A DNA stretch of 64,000 nt, taken from NCBI RefSeq assembly GCF_013337285.1, contig NZ_SUPW01000003.1, positions 62,001 through 126,000 on the forward strand, written 5' to 3'. Position numbers and translations under genes: made by a program. Shown piece after piece: positions 27,072 through 34,489 of this stretch (within the stretch, counting starts at the first letter, position 1; every line of letters begins with the position of its first letter). The notes under the pieces are model-generated. The model made no database searches. It was not told the DNA's origin and saw only the letters and a program-made list of their open reading frames with translations. This DNA comes from Agrobacterium tumefaciens. Lineage in GTDB: Bacteria; Pseudomonadota; Alphaproteobacteria; Rhizobiales; Rhizobiaceae.

Positions 27072-27830
27072 TCATGCGCCTTCATATTCCAGTGAGGCGC
27101 CGATCAGTTCACGCGCATAGGGATGCGTCGCCCTATTGCCGGCGATAGCGTCGCGCGGCAGGATTTCGGTGATGTCGCCACGCAGCATCACGGCGAAACG
27201 GTCGCACATGTGATCGACGACGGCGAGATCGTGGGTCACCATGATATAGGTGAAGCCGCGTTCTTCGCGCAGGCGCTGCAACAGGTTGAGGATTTCCGCC
27301 TGCACCGAGACATCAAGCGCCGATGTCGGTTCATCGAGCAAAAGAAGCGACGGCTCGAGGATCAGCGCACGGGCAATCGCCACACGCTGCCGCTGGCCGC
27401 CGGAAAGCTGGTGCGGGAAACGATCGAGGAATGACACGGGCAGGCCGACATCGGTGATGACCTTGCGCATGCGCCCTTCACGGTCGCCGAGCTTGTGGAT
27501 CGATAGCGATTCCGAAAGCACGGTGCGCACCGATTGCCGGGGATGCAGCGAGCCATAGGGATCCTGAAACACCATCTGCAACGTGCGGCAGCGCTCGATC
27601 AGCGGCATGTCGCGAACCGACTTGCCATTGATCAAGATTTCGCCGCTCCAGAAATCGTTCAGCATGGAGACGCAGCGCAGCACGGTGGATTTGCCCGAGC
27701 CGCTTTCGCCGACCAGCCCGAAGCACTCGCCGGGTTCGACGCGGAAGGACACCGAAGGCAGCACTTTCAGCGCGGTATGACCGCTGCCGAAGCTGATGGA
27801 AAGATCGCGGGTTTCGACGGAAACGGCCAT
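27072..27830 (-). CDS. ABC transporter ATP-binding protein, DppF/OppF type
   Basis: This 252-residue ATPase has Walker [10 protein letters not shown] at 41-49, Q-loop FQDPYGSLHP, signature LSGGQRQR, Walker B LLLLDEPTSALD and H-loop VTHDLAVV. I set the start at 27830 (MAVSVETRDL), preceded by GGAGGAG; it overlaps the preceding stop by one base. It is shorter than most DppF proteins and ends soon after the RATHPYARELIGASLEY segment, so it lacks the Cys-rich C-terminal extension seen in the region 1 ATPases. It is the last gene of the four-gene import operon. Confidence 0.9.
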   Translation of the reverse strand: MAVSVETRDLSISFGSGHTALKVLPSVSFRVEPGECFGLVGESGSGKSTVLRCVSMLNDFWSGEILINGKSVRDMPLIERCRTLQMVFQDPYGSLHPRQSVRTVLSESLSIHKLGDREGRMRKVITDVGLPVSFLDRFPHQLSGGQRQRVAIARALILEPSLLLLDEPTSALDVSVQAEILNLLQRLREERGFTYIMVTHDLAVVDHMCDRFAVMLRGDITEILPRDAIAGNRATHPYARELIGASLEYEGA

Positions 27831-28666
27831 TATACGTTCTCCTCCAGCCATTCGGGACGGCGATCCAGCACCGCGAGCGGCGAGCGCGAGCCGCCGATGC
27901 GCGGCTGCGCCGCCAACAGGCCACGCGTATAGGGGTGCTGCGCCTGATCGAGATCGCGCGCGGCAAGCGTTTCCACCACACGGCCGGCATACATGATGAG
28001 AACCCGGTCGCAGAAATTGCGCACGAGATTGAGGTCATGGCTGATCATGATGAGGCCGATGCCGCGATCCCGCACCAGACCGTCGAGAATATTCAACACC
28101 TGCAACCGCACCGTCACATCCAGCGCCGAGGTCGGCTCGTCGGCAATGACCAGATCAGGATCGGCAAGCAGCATCATGGCGATCATGACGCGCTGGCCCA
28201 TGCCGCCGGAAATCTCGTGCGGATATTGCTCGTAGACGCGCGCGGCGTCGCGGATTTTTACCGCGTCGAGCATGGCGAGCGCCTTTTCCCGCGCTTCCGA
28301 CCTCGACGCCTTGAAGTGCCGTAGATAGGTCTCCGTCACCTGCTCACCGACCCGACGAATGGGATTGAGCGAAAATTTCGGATCCTGAAGGATCATCGAC
28401 ATGCGTCGTCCGCGAACCTTCAGCATCTCTTTTTCACTGAGCGCGAGAAGATCGAGACCTTCGAAATCCAGCTTGTCGGCAGTGATCGTCGCTGATGGCA
28501 GGAGGCGCAGCAAGGCCCGGCCCACGGTAGATTTGCCCGAGCCGCTTTCGCCGACGATGCCCAGCCGTTCCCGGCCAAGCGTGAAGGAGATGCCGCGCAC
28601 CGCCTCGGTCGGTGAACCACCGTAACGGATGCGGAGATTTTCGACGTCAAGGATTGGTTTTTCCAT
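27830..28666 (-). CDS. ABC transporter ATP-binding protein, DppD/OppD type
   Basis: This 278-residue ATPase starts with good GGAGAT spacing. Walker A is GESGSGKS at 39-46, the Q-loop FSLNP region follows LQDPK, and Walker B is DLVIADEPTSALD. The signature reads ISGGMGQR, with Gly where the DppD type usually has Arg (SGGMRQR); the catalytic core residues remain. It also lacks the long Cys-containing tail, ending after [24 protein letters not shown] sequence. It works as heterodimer partner of the ATPase at 27072. Confidence 0.9.
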   Translation of the reverse strand: MEKPILDVENLRIRYGGSPTEAVRGISFTLGRERLGIVGESGSGKSTVGRALLRLLPSATITADKLDFEGLDLLALSEKEMLKVRGRRMSMILQDPKFSLNPIRRVGEQVTETYLRHFKASRSEAREKALAMLDAVKIRDAARVYEQYPHEISGGMGQRVMIAMMLLADPDLVIADEPTSALDVTVRLQVLNILDGLVRDRGIGLIMISHDLNLVRNFCDRVLIMYAGRVVETLAARDLDQAQHPYTRGLLAAQPRIGGSRSPLAVLDRRPEWLEENV

Positions 28667-28670
28667 GGTC

Positions 28671-29558
28671 TTATCTCCGATTCATCTGTTTCGGATCGAG
28701 CGCATCCCGCAGGCCATCGCCTAAAAGGTTGAAGGCGAGGCTGACGGAGAGGATTGAAATGCCGGGGAAAGTCACCAGCCACCAGCTGTCAAGCATGTAG
28801 CGCCGGCCGGTGGCGATCATCGCCCCCCATTCCGGCAGCGGCGGCTGCGCGCCAAGACCGAGAAAGCCGAGGCCGGCAGCAGTCAGAATAACAGTCGCCA
28901 TATTCAGCGTCAGGCGGATAAGAACTGAGGGCAGACACATGGGCATGATCGACTTGACGATAATGCGCAGTGGCGAGGCGCCCTGAAGCCGTGCGGCGGC
29001 GATATAATCCGCTTTCCGAAACGTCATGGCCTCGGCGCGCGCAAGACGCGCGATCGGCGGCCACGAGGTGAGCGCAATCGCGATGATCGCATTATTGAGG
29101 CTCGGCCCCAGCGCCGCCACGAAGGCGAGCGACAGGATGAGGCTCGGAAACGACAGGAAGATATCCGTGATGCGCATCATCACCGTATCGAACTTGCCGC
29201 CGAGATAACCGGAGGCCGTACCGACCAGAAGGCCGACCGGACCGACGATGATCGACACCAGCGAAATGATGGTGAGCGTGATGCGTGCTCCCCACAGCAG
29301 GCGGCTGTAGATATCGCGTCCCAGTTCGTCCGTGCCGAAGAAATGGCCGTTGCCCGGCGGTTGCAGGGTCTTGGTCAGATCCTGCACGTAAGGATCGTGC
29401 GTCGCGAGCCACGGCGCGAAAACGGCCGAAACGACGAGAAGCAGCAATATCAGCAGACCGAAGGCTGATGTCGGGCTTTTCAGCAGGAAGATGACAATGT
29501 TCTTCAGCGCGTTCAACGGCACCGGAAGACGAGAGGATGTTTCTGCACGAGCCGTCAT
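28671..29558 (-). CDS. ABC transporter permease, DppC/OppC type
   Basis: This 295-residue inner-membrane subunit has the family landmark FFGTDELGRDIYSRLLWGAR, about six hydrophobic segments, and the coupling loop FRKADYIAAARLQGASPLRI. The first membrane helix follows a short basic N-terminus (SPTSAFGLLILLLLVVSAVF). It overlaps the upstream permease gene by one base and is 4 bp from the ATPase gene. Together with the DppB-type subunit it forms the channel for the ligand carried by the binding protein at 24882. Confidence 0.92.
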   Translation of the reverse strand: MTARAETSSRLPVPLNALKNIVIFLLKSPTSAFGLLILLLLVVSAVFAPWLATHDPYVQDLTKTLQPPGNGHFFGTDELGRDIYSRLLWGARITLTIISLVSIIVGPVGLLVGTASGYLGGKFDTVMMRITDIFLSFPSLILSLAFVAALGPSLNNAIIAIALTSWPPIARLARAEAMTFRKADYIAAARLQGASPLRIIVKSIMPMCLPSVLIRLTLNMATVILTAAGLGFLGLGAQPPLPEWGAMIATGRRYMLDSWWLVTFPGISILSVSLAFNLLGDGLRDALDPKQMNRR

Positions 29559-30580
29559 CAGCGGGTCCTCGGATCGAAAAAGCGATAAAGAATGTCGGAC
29601 AGGAGATTGAGCCCGATGAAGATGACGCCGACGATAAGCACGCAGGTCATCACGGCATTCATATCGCCGATGATAAGATTGCTAGTGAGATATTGCCCGA
29701 AACCCGGCCAGGCGAACACGGTCTCGATGAGCACCGCGCCTTCCAGCAGCGAGCCGTAAGCAAGGGCGATGATGGTGACCAGCTGCACGCGGATATTGCC
29801 GAAGGCATGCAGCCACACCGTCTGCCGCTGCGACAGGCCTTTGACGCGCGCGGTCGTCACATATTCCTGGCCCAGCTGATCCAGCATGAAGCTGCGCGTC
29901 ATGCGGGTGATATAGGCCGAGGAGGAATAACCGAGCAAAGCGGCGGGCAGGATGAGGTGGTTGATCGCCGACCAGAACACTTCCATGTCTCCCGCCAGCA
30001 GGCTGTCGATCAGCAGAAAGCCCGTCCGTTCTTCCACGAGACCAATATAGAACTGGTCCATGCGACCACCGCCGCCGACAAGACCGAGATGGGCGTAAAA
30101 AACGATCAGCGCGATCATGCCCGTCCAGAAAATCGGCATGGAATGGCCAAACAGGCTGAGAACGCGCACGAGATGGTCCTGCCAGCGGTCTTTCTTGACG
30201 GCGGCATAGACGCCCATGGGGATGCCGAGGCCCGCGCCGATCAGGATCGCGAAGGTCGCAAGCTCCATCGTCGCCGGCATGACCCGGATGATATCCTCGA
30301 TGACCGGGCGGCCCGTGCGGATCGAGGTTCCGAAATTGCCGGTGAACACGTCGCCGAGATAATAGATGAACTGCTGCCACAGCGGCCGGTCGAAGCCGAG
30401 CGCATGAAAAACCTGTTCATAGGTTTCGCGCGTCGCATCCTCGCCGACGATGGCCCGCACGGGATCGGCAGGCATCAGGCGGCCAATGAAAAAGGTCAGC
30501 AGCAACAATCCGAGCAGCGTGACCGCAATACTTCCGATCTGGCCGGACAGGCCATACAGCGAAAGACGTCTTTTTGACAT
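29558..30580 (-). CDS. ABC transporter permease, DppB/OppB type
   Basis: This 340-residue permease begins MSKRRLSLYGLSGQIGSIAV, carries the DppB feature RLMPADPVRAIVGEDATRE after its first helix and the coupling loop LGQEYVTTARVKGLSQRQTV. GGGAGGAACC precedes the start. It is the first gene of the operon, and a long 357-bp leader/promoter region upstream holds a near-perfect palindrome at 30637-30657. The gntR gene lies upstream on the same strand. Confidence 0.92.
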   Translation of the reverse strand: MSKRRLSLYGLSGQIGSIAVTLLGLLLLTFFIGRLMPADPVRAIVGEDATRETYEQVFHALGFDRPLWQQFIYYLGDVFTGNFGTSIRTGRPVIEDIIRVMPATMELATFAILIGAGLGIPMGVYAAVKKDRWQDHLVRVLSLFGHSMPIFWTGMIALIVFYAHLGLVGGGGRMDQFYIGLVEERTGFLLIDSLLAGDMEVFWSAINHLILPAALLGYSSSAYITRMTRSFMLDQLGQEYVTTARVKGLSQRQTVWLHAFGNIRVQLVTIIALAYGSLLEGAVLIETVFAWPGFGQYLTSNLIIGDMNAVMTCVLIVGVIFIGLNLLSDILYRFFDPRTR

Positions 30581-30636
30581 GGTTCCTCCCTTGCCAGAAG
30601 TCGACCGGCGCGAAGAACAAAGGCACGATCCTGTCT

Positions 30637-30657
30637 GACAACTATCGATAAGTTGTC
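30637..30657. promoter_or_regulatory. 21-bp palindromic operator candidate before the ABC operon
   Basis: Perfect 7-bp arms GACAACT (30637-30643) and AGTTGTC (30651-30657) flank the centre ATCGATA. It lies 57 bp upstream of the first permease start, where a repressor site would act. FadR-type GntR proteins often bind TTGT...ACAA palindromes, and the adjacent gntR gene makes it the prime candidate. The remaining gap 30658-30937 contains only the possible terminator below. Confidence 0.65.
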
Positions 30658-30862
30658 ACAGGTGTTGAAAGCTGTCAAGCAAGCAAGCTGTGAAATCTGT
30701 GCTGGGACTTATTTCGAAATAGGGAAAGGCCGTCAGGGGCGAAGCGACCCTGCTGGGTTGCTACCGGGTTGGCAGGCGGAGGATTCTTTGAAAGCACTTC
30801 CATTGGAGGTCATTCCACCCGAAACAAGCCGGGATCGAATCCAAATGGGATTTTAGGTGGGC

Positions 30863-30884
30863 ATAAAAGCGCGCTCACAGCGCG
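30863..30884 (-). terminator. Possible terminator after gntR
   Basis: On the minus strand CGCGCT, a 3-base loop and AGCGCG are followed by TTTTATG. The stem is only 6 bp and the T run short, so termination may be partial, allowing some read-through from gntR into the transporter operon. Confidence 0.5.
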
Positions 30885-30937
30885 GATGTACCACAACGTC
30901 AAACCCGTCCGTAACCACAGCAATGAAATAAGCTCAC

Positions 30938-31666
30938 TCACTCCGCTGCTGTGCGCGAGCGCAGAAGCACCTTGTAGCGTTCAAGACTGCCGCGCAGATG
31001 CGCCGCCATATATTGGCGCGCGGCATCGGCATCACCTTCGATGATGGCGTCGACAATCCTCGCATGCTCCTCCTGGAGATGCAGATTATAGTCCTTCGGA
31101 CGCGCGCCGGGTGCAGCACCCTGCAATTCCCCGCGAGGAATGATGCCGGAGCGGATCAGCTGAAGAAATTCCGGGAAACGCCGGTTCTGCGTCGCCTGAG
31201 CAATCGCCAGATGGAATTCGAAATCGGCATCGCGTGTTGGCAGCCCCGCGGCGAGACAATCACCAATCTGCCGATGCGCATCGACAATCGCCTCCACCTG
31301 CACGGCGGAACGGCGCGATGCCGCAAGCCCGGCGGATTCAACCTCGAAAACCGTGCGCAATTCCAGCAATTCGATCACCGAGGAAATCCGCCCGACAGCC
31401 AGATCGTTGAAAGGCAGTTCCTTGGCCGGTTTCGTTTCCACCGCAAAAACGCCCGCGCCCTTGCGGGCTTCAACGAGACCATCGGCGCGCAGAATGGCGA
31501 TGGCTTCGCGCACCACGGTGCGGCTGACGGAATATTCACGCGTGAGCGCGCTCTCGCTCGGAAGACGGTCACCGGGGAGGAACACGCCTTCCGACAAATC
31601 CCGTCTCAGTGCAGAACTGATTTTCGCCGCGAGCGATACCCCCTGCTTCGTGCTCTCAACGTCCAT
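30938..31666 (-). CDS. GntR/FadR-family transcriptional regulator
   Basis: The 242-residue regulator has an N-terminal winged helix-turn-helix (LPSESALTREYSVSRTVVRE at about 36-55, then GAGVF) and an all-helical FCD effector domain. Metal/ligand-site residues are typical of FadR members (FEFHLAIAQATQNRRF and EEHARIVDAIIEGD). Such regulators usually repress carboxylic acid or sugar acid catabolism and are released by the substrate. It lies directly upstream of the ABC operon on the same strand. Candidate sites are the palindrome at 30637 and the ACATGT array at 22916, which would let it control both halves of the system. Confidence 0.88.
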   Translation of the reverse strand: MDVESTKQGVSLAAKISSALRRDLSEGVFLPGDRLPSESALTREYSVSRTVVREAIAILRADGLVEARKGAGVFAVETKPAKELPFNDLAVGRISSVIELLELRTVFEVESAGLAASRRSAVQVEAIVDAHRQIGDCLAAGLPTRDADFEFHLAIAQATQNRRFPEFLQLIRSGIIPRGELQGAAPGARPKDYNLHLQEEHARIVDAIIEGDADAARQYMAAHLRGSLERYKVLLRSRTAAE

Positions 31667-31864
31667 TCCAGCCCACCTGTTTTTAACCTGTCTGGCATGT
31701 TAGCAAACACCCGCAACATTGCAAGGGCCGGGGCGCCTTGACGACTGGCTGCCTTGCCTGCTCCTCGCGGTCATCCATCTTGGGCGAAGCCTTGCGCCAG
31801 CCAGAATACCCTGTCACGAACGATATCAAATCAACCCAGACGCTCGATAAGAAATTTCCAACTC

Positions 31865-31902
31865 TTGCAAGAAAACGATATACATTATACAATAACATAT
31901 AT
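31865..31902 (+). promoter_or_regulatory. Promoter and BigR operator of the blh-bigR operon
   Basis: TTGCAA (31865-31870), a 17-bp spacer and TACAAT (31888-31893) form a sigma70-like promoter. An AT-rich inverted repeat, ATATACATTAT (31878-31888) and ATAACATATAT (31892-31902), overlaps the -10 with 9 of 11 positions symmetric. BigR is known to bind an AT-rich palindrome over the -10 of its own operon in Xylella and Agrobacterium, which fits. Confidence 0.75.
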
Positions 31903-31927
31903 TAATTTAGAACAACAGGAGATGCTG

Positions 31928-33223
31928 ATGAGCGCCGTCAAGATCAACGAGCGTCTAACCGTAGCCGGCCAGCCGGAGATCGCCGATTTCCCTTCACTCT
32001 CCGCTCAAGGCTATAGAGGCATCATCAACGCTCGACCGGATGGAGAAGACGCCGGCCAGCCGGGCAACATGCGGGAAAAAAGCGCCGCCGGTACGGCAGG
32101 TCTGACTTACAGCTTCATTCCGGTGACCGGACCGACCATGACCGAGGCCGATATTCGGGCCTTCCAGCAGGCGATGGCCGCGGCCGACGGCCCTGTTTTT
32201 GCCCATTGCAAAGGCGGTACCCGCGCGTTGACACTCTACGTGCTCGGCGAAGCGCTTGACGCGCGTATACAGCAAAGCGAAATCGAGGCTTTCGGCAGGA
32301 CGCATGGTTTTGACCTGTCCGGCGCGGTTCGCTGGCTGGAACGGCGGACTTTGGCGACGCCGCACGTCAAGGCATTCTTCGATCCACGTACATCCAGCCT
32401 GCAATACGTCGTCTCGGACCCAGCGACCGGACGCTGCGCCATTATCGACCCCGTCTATGATTTTGATGAGAAATCCGGCGCGACGGGCACGATGAATGCC
32501 GATGCCATTCTGGCCTATGTCGAAAGCGAGGGCCTTTCGGTAGAATGGATACTCGATACCCATCCGCATGCCGACCATTTTTCTGCCTCCCATTATCTGA
32601 AACAGAAAACCGGCGCGCAGACCGCCATCGGCGCAAAAGTTACCGGCGTGCAAAAGCTCTGGCAGGCGAAATACAATTGGCTCGACCTTGAGACCGATGG
32701 CTCGCAATGGGACCGGCTGTTTGAAGCAGGTGACAGGTTCAACATCGGTTCGCTGGAAGCCCGCGTGCTGTTTTCCCCCGGCCACACGCTGGCTTCCGTC
32801 ACCTATGTGGTGGGCGACGCCGCCTTTGTGCATGATACGGTTTTCATGCCGGATTCCGGCACCGCGCGCGCCGATTTTCCAGGCGGCAGCGCCAGGGAGC
32901 TTTGGACTTCCATTCAGGATATCCTTGCCCTTCCTGACGAAACACGGCTTTTTACCGGTCATGACTACCAACCCGGCGGTCGCGCGCCGAAATGGGAAAG
33001 CACGGTCGGAGAACAGAAACGCAACAATCCGCATCTGGCCGACATGACGGAAGAAGGCTTCATCCGTCTGCGCGAAGCTCGGGATCGCACCTTGCCGATG
33101 CCCAAGCTCATTCTGCACGCATTGCAGGTCAATATCCGAGGCGGCCGTCTGCCGGAACCGGAGGCCAACGGCAAACGCTACCTCAAATTCCCGCTCGATG
33201 GGCTGGAGGGCAGCACATGGTGA
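31928..33223 (+). CDS. blh: Blh: DUF442 phosphatase-like domain fused to ETHE1-type persulfide dioxygenase
   Basis: The 431-residue protein starts at 31928 after AGGAGAT. Residues 1-140 are a DUF442 (beta-lactamase hydrolase-like) domain with the CX4R loop HCKGGTRA (C94). Residues from about 145 are a metallo-beta-lactamase fold with THPHADH (H212, H214, D216, H217), SPGHTLAS and FTGHDYQPGG, the mononuclear-iron persulfide dioxygenase type. It oxidises glutathione persulfide to sulfite and so detoxifies hydrogen sulfide. It is the first gene of the BigR operon and is repressed by the next gene product. The operon identity rests on family knowledge from Xylella fastidiosa and A. tumefaciens. 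Confidence 0.92.
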   Translation: MSAVKINERLTVAGQPEIADFPSLSAQGYRGIINARPDGEDAGQPGNMREKSAAGTAGLTYSFIPVTGPTMTEADIRAFQQAMAAADGPVFAHCKGGTRALTLYVLGEALDARIQQSEIEAFGRTHGFDLSGAVRWLERRTLATPHVKAFFDPRTSSLQYVVSDPATGRCAIIDPVYDFDEKSGATGTMNADAILAYVESEGLSVEWILDTHPHADHFSASHYLKQKTGAQTAIGAKVTGVQKLWQAKYNWLDLETDGSQWDRLFEAGDRFNIGSLEARVLFSPGHTLASVTYVVGDAAFVHDTVFMPDSGTARADFPGGSARELWTSIQDILALPDETRLFTGHDYQPGGRAPKWESTVGEQKRNNPHLADMTEEGFIRLREARDRTLPMPKLILHALQVNIRGGRLPEPEANGKRYLKFPLDGLEGSTW

Positions 33224-33570
33224 AGGACAATATATGGCAACAGGCTCCGCGCATCACCGAAATCCCCCTGCCCGCCATGGAAGAACGCGCCGTCGAAGTT
33301 GCGCTGCTTTTAAAGACACTCGCCCATCCCGCCCGGCTGATGCTGGCCTGCACACTGGCGCAGGCAGAATTTTCCGTCGGCGAACTGGAGGCGAAGCTTG
33401 ATATTCACCAGCCCACGCTTTCCCAGCAGCTTGGCGTGCTGCGGGAAGCGGGTGTTGTCGAAACCCGGCGCGAAGCCAAGCAGATTTTCTACCGGATGAG
33501 CGAGACGAAAGCGGCCCAGCTTATCGAAGCTCTCTACGCCATATTCTGTGCGCCGGAGGCGGCCGCGTGA
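33217..33570 (+). CDS. bigR: BigR, ArsR-family persulfide-sensing repressor
   Basis: This 117-residue winged helix-turn-helix repressor has a recognition region HQPTLSQQLGVLREAGVVETRREAKQ split around residues 64-90. It keeps two cysteines, C45 (LACTLA) and C111 (IFCAPE), which match the redox pair whose disulfide or polysulfide bond releases BigR from DNA. The ATG at 33217 overlaps the blh stop by 7 bp, and the next gene starts at GTGA overlapping its stop. It autoregulates the operon from the AT-rich palindrome at 31878-31902. Confidence 0.92.
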   Translation: MVKDNIWQQAPRITEIPLPAMEERAVEVALLLKTLAHPARLMLACTLAQAEFSVGELEAKLDIHQPTLSQQLGVLREAGVVETRREAKQIFYRMSETKAAQLIEALYAIFCAPEAAA

Positions 33571-33974
33571 GCCCCTATTGGCCCTCGCTTTTCGGCGGCA
33601 TGCTTCTCGGTCTTGCATGCATCCTTCTGTTTCTGTTCAACGGCCGCATCGCCGGCATCAGCGGTATCATGGGCAGGATGCTCGGCCGGGAGCGGCGTCT
33701 CGCCGATCTGGCGTTCGTGGCCGGCCTGCTGGCCGGGCCTTATCTTTACGCCGCCGCATTTGGCCGACTTCCCGCAGTAACCATAGTCGCACCGTGGCCA
33801 CTGATCATCATTGCCGGCCTGCTGGTGGGTTTCGGCACGCGCATGGGCTCCGGCTGCACCTCCGGCCACGGCATCATGGGGCTGGCGCGATTTTCCCGGC
33901 GCTCCATCGCCGCAACCGCAACCTTCCTGATGAGCGGCATTCTTGCTGCAACAATAACGGGAGCCCTGTCATGA
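33567..33974 (+). CDS. YeeE/YedE-family sulfur transporter, N-terminal-half subunit
   Basis: This 135-residue membrane protein with about four hydrophobic segments starts at a GTG that overlaps the bigR stop. The hallmark GSGCTSGHG (C97) is the conserved cysteine motif of thiosulfate transporter TsuA and the YeeE/YedE (DUF395) family. Only half of the full-length family is encoded; the second half is the next gene. In the BigR operon these proteins are thought to move sulfur species (sulfite or thiosulfate) across the inner membrane. Confidence 0.88.
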   Translation: MSPYWPSLFGGMLLGLACILLFLFNGRIAGISGIMGRMLGRERRLADLAFVAGLLAGPYLYAAAFGRLPAVTIVAPWPLIIIAGLLVGFGTRMGSGCTSGHGIMGLARFSRRSIAATATFLMSGILAATITGALS

Positions 33975-34408
33975 AAAATCAAGCCATGGCGCGTGTGGCG
34001 CTTGCATTGGTCGCAGGAGCACTGTTCGGTTTCGGCCTGTCGCTCTCCGGCATGGTCGATCCGGCCCGTGTTTCAGGTTTTCTCGACATGGCGAGCGACC
34101 ATTGGGACCCCAGCCTGATGTTTGTTCTTGGCGGCGCAGTCTCGGTCGCCGTGCCGGGTGTTCTGCTCAGCCGTTTTATTGCCAGGCCGGTTCTTGCTGA
34201 AGACTTCAGCCTTCCGGCAAAAACCCGCATCGACCGGCCCCTCATCCTTGGTTCAGCCATTTTCGGCATCGGTTGGGGGCTTGCCGGTTTCTGCCCCGGC
34301 CCGGCATTGTCGGCTTTCGCTCTCGGGCTTTTGCCGGTCATTCTTTTCGTCTGCGCCATGATTGCAGGCATGTTGGCGCATGATCGCCTCCTGGCAAAAG
34401 AGCCGTAG
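33971..34408 (+). CDS. YeeE/YedE-family sulfur transporter, C-terminal-half subunit
   Basis: This 145-residue membrane protein overlaps the previous gene by ATGA. It has the second family motif GWGLAGFCPGPAL (C108), the inverted-repeat partner of the GSGCTSGHG motif in the first subunit, plus FGFGLSLSGMVDPARV near the N-terminus. The two small proteins probably pair to form one channel like single-chain TsuA. It is the last gene of the operon and is convergent with gpmI. Confidence 0.88.
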   Translation: MKNQAMARVALALVAGALFGFGLSLSGMVDPARVSGFLDMASDHWDPSLMFVLGGAVSVAVPGVLLSRFIARPVLAEDFSLPAKTRIDRPLILGSAIFGIGWGLAGFCPGPALSAFALGLLPVILFVCAMIAGMLAHDRLLAKEP

Positions 34409-34453
34409 CTCAACCGGTCAACGTTCATACGACAAGCATGATAAAGATGGCCT

Positions 34454-34477
34454 GCGCGGGTGGCAAAGCACCCGCGC
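34454..34477. terminator. Strong hairpin between convergent bigR operon and gpmI
   Basis: A perfect 9-bp GC-rich stem GCGCGGGTG/CACCCGCGC with a 6-base loop lies in the 81-bp gap between two convergent stops. It has no T run, so it may act as a bidirectional transcript end by structure alone or with Rho. Confidence 0.55.
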
Positions 34478-34489
34478 GAAGACCTTCGA

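Noticed and set aside
31683-31898. Small minus-strand frame upstream of blh
   Set aside because: Overlaps the blh promoter and operator; no ribosome site; composition not coding-like.
34454-34477. Hairpin considered as a riboswitch part
   Set aside because: It lies between two convergent stops, so it is 3' to both genes and cannot act as a leader.
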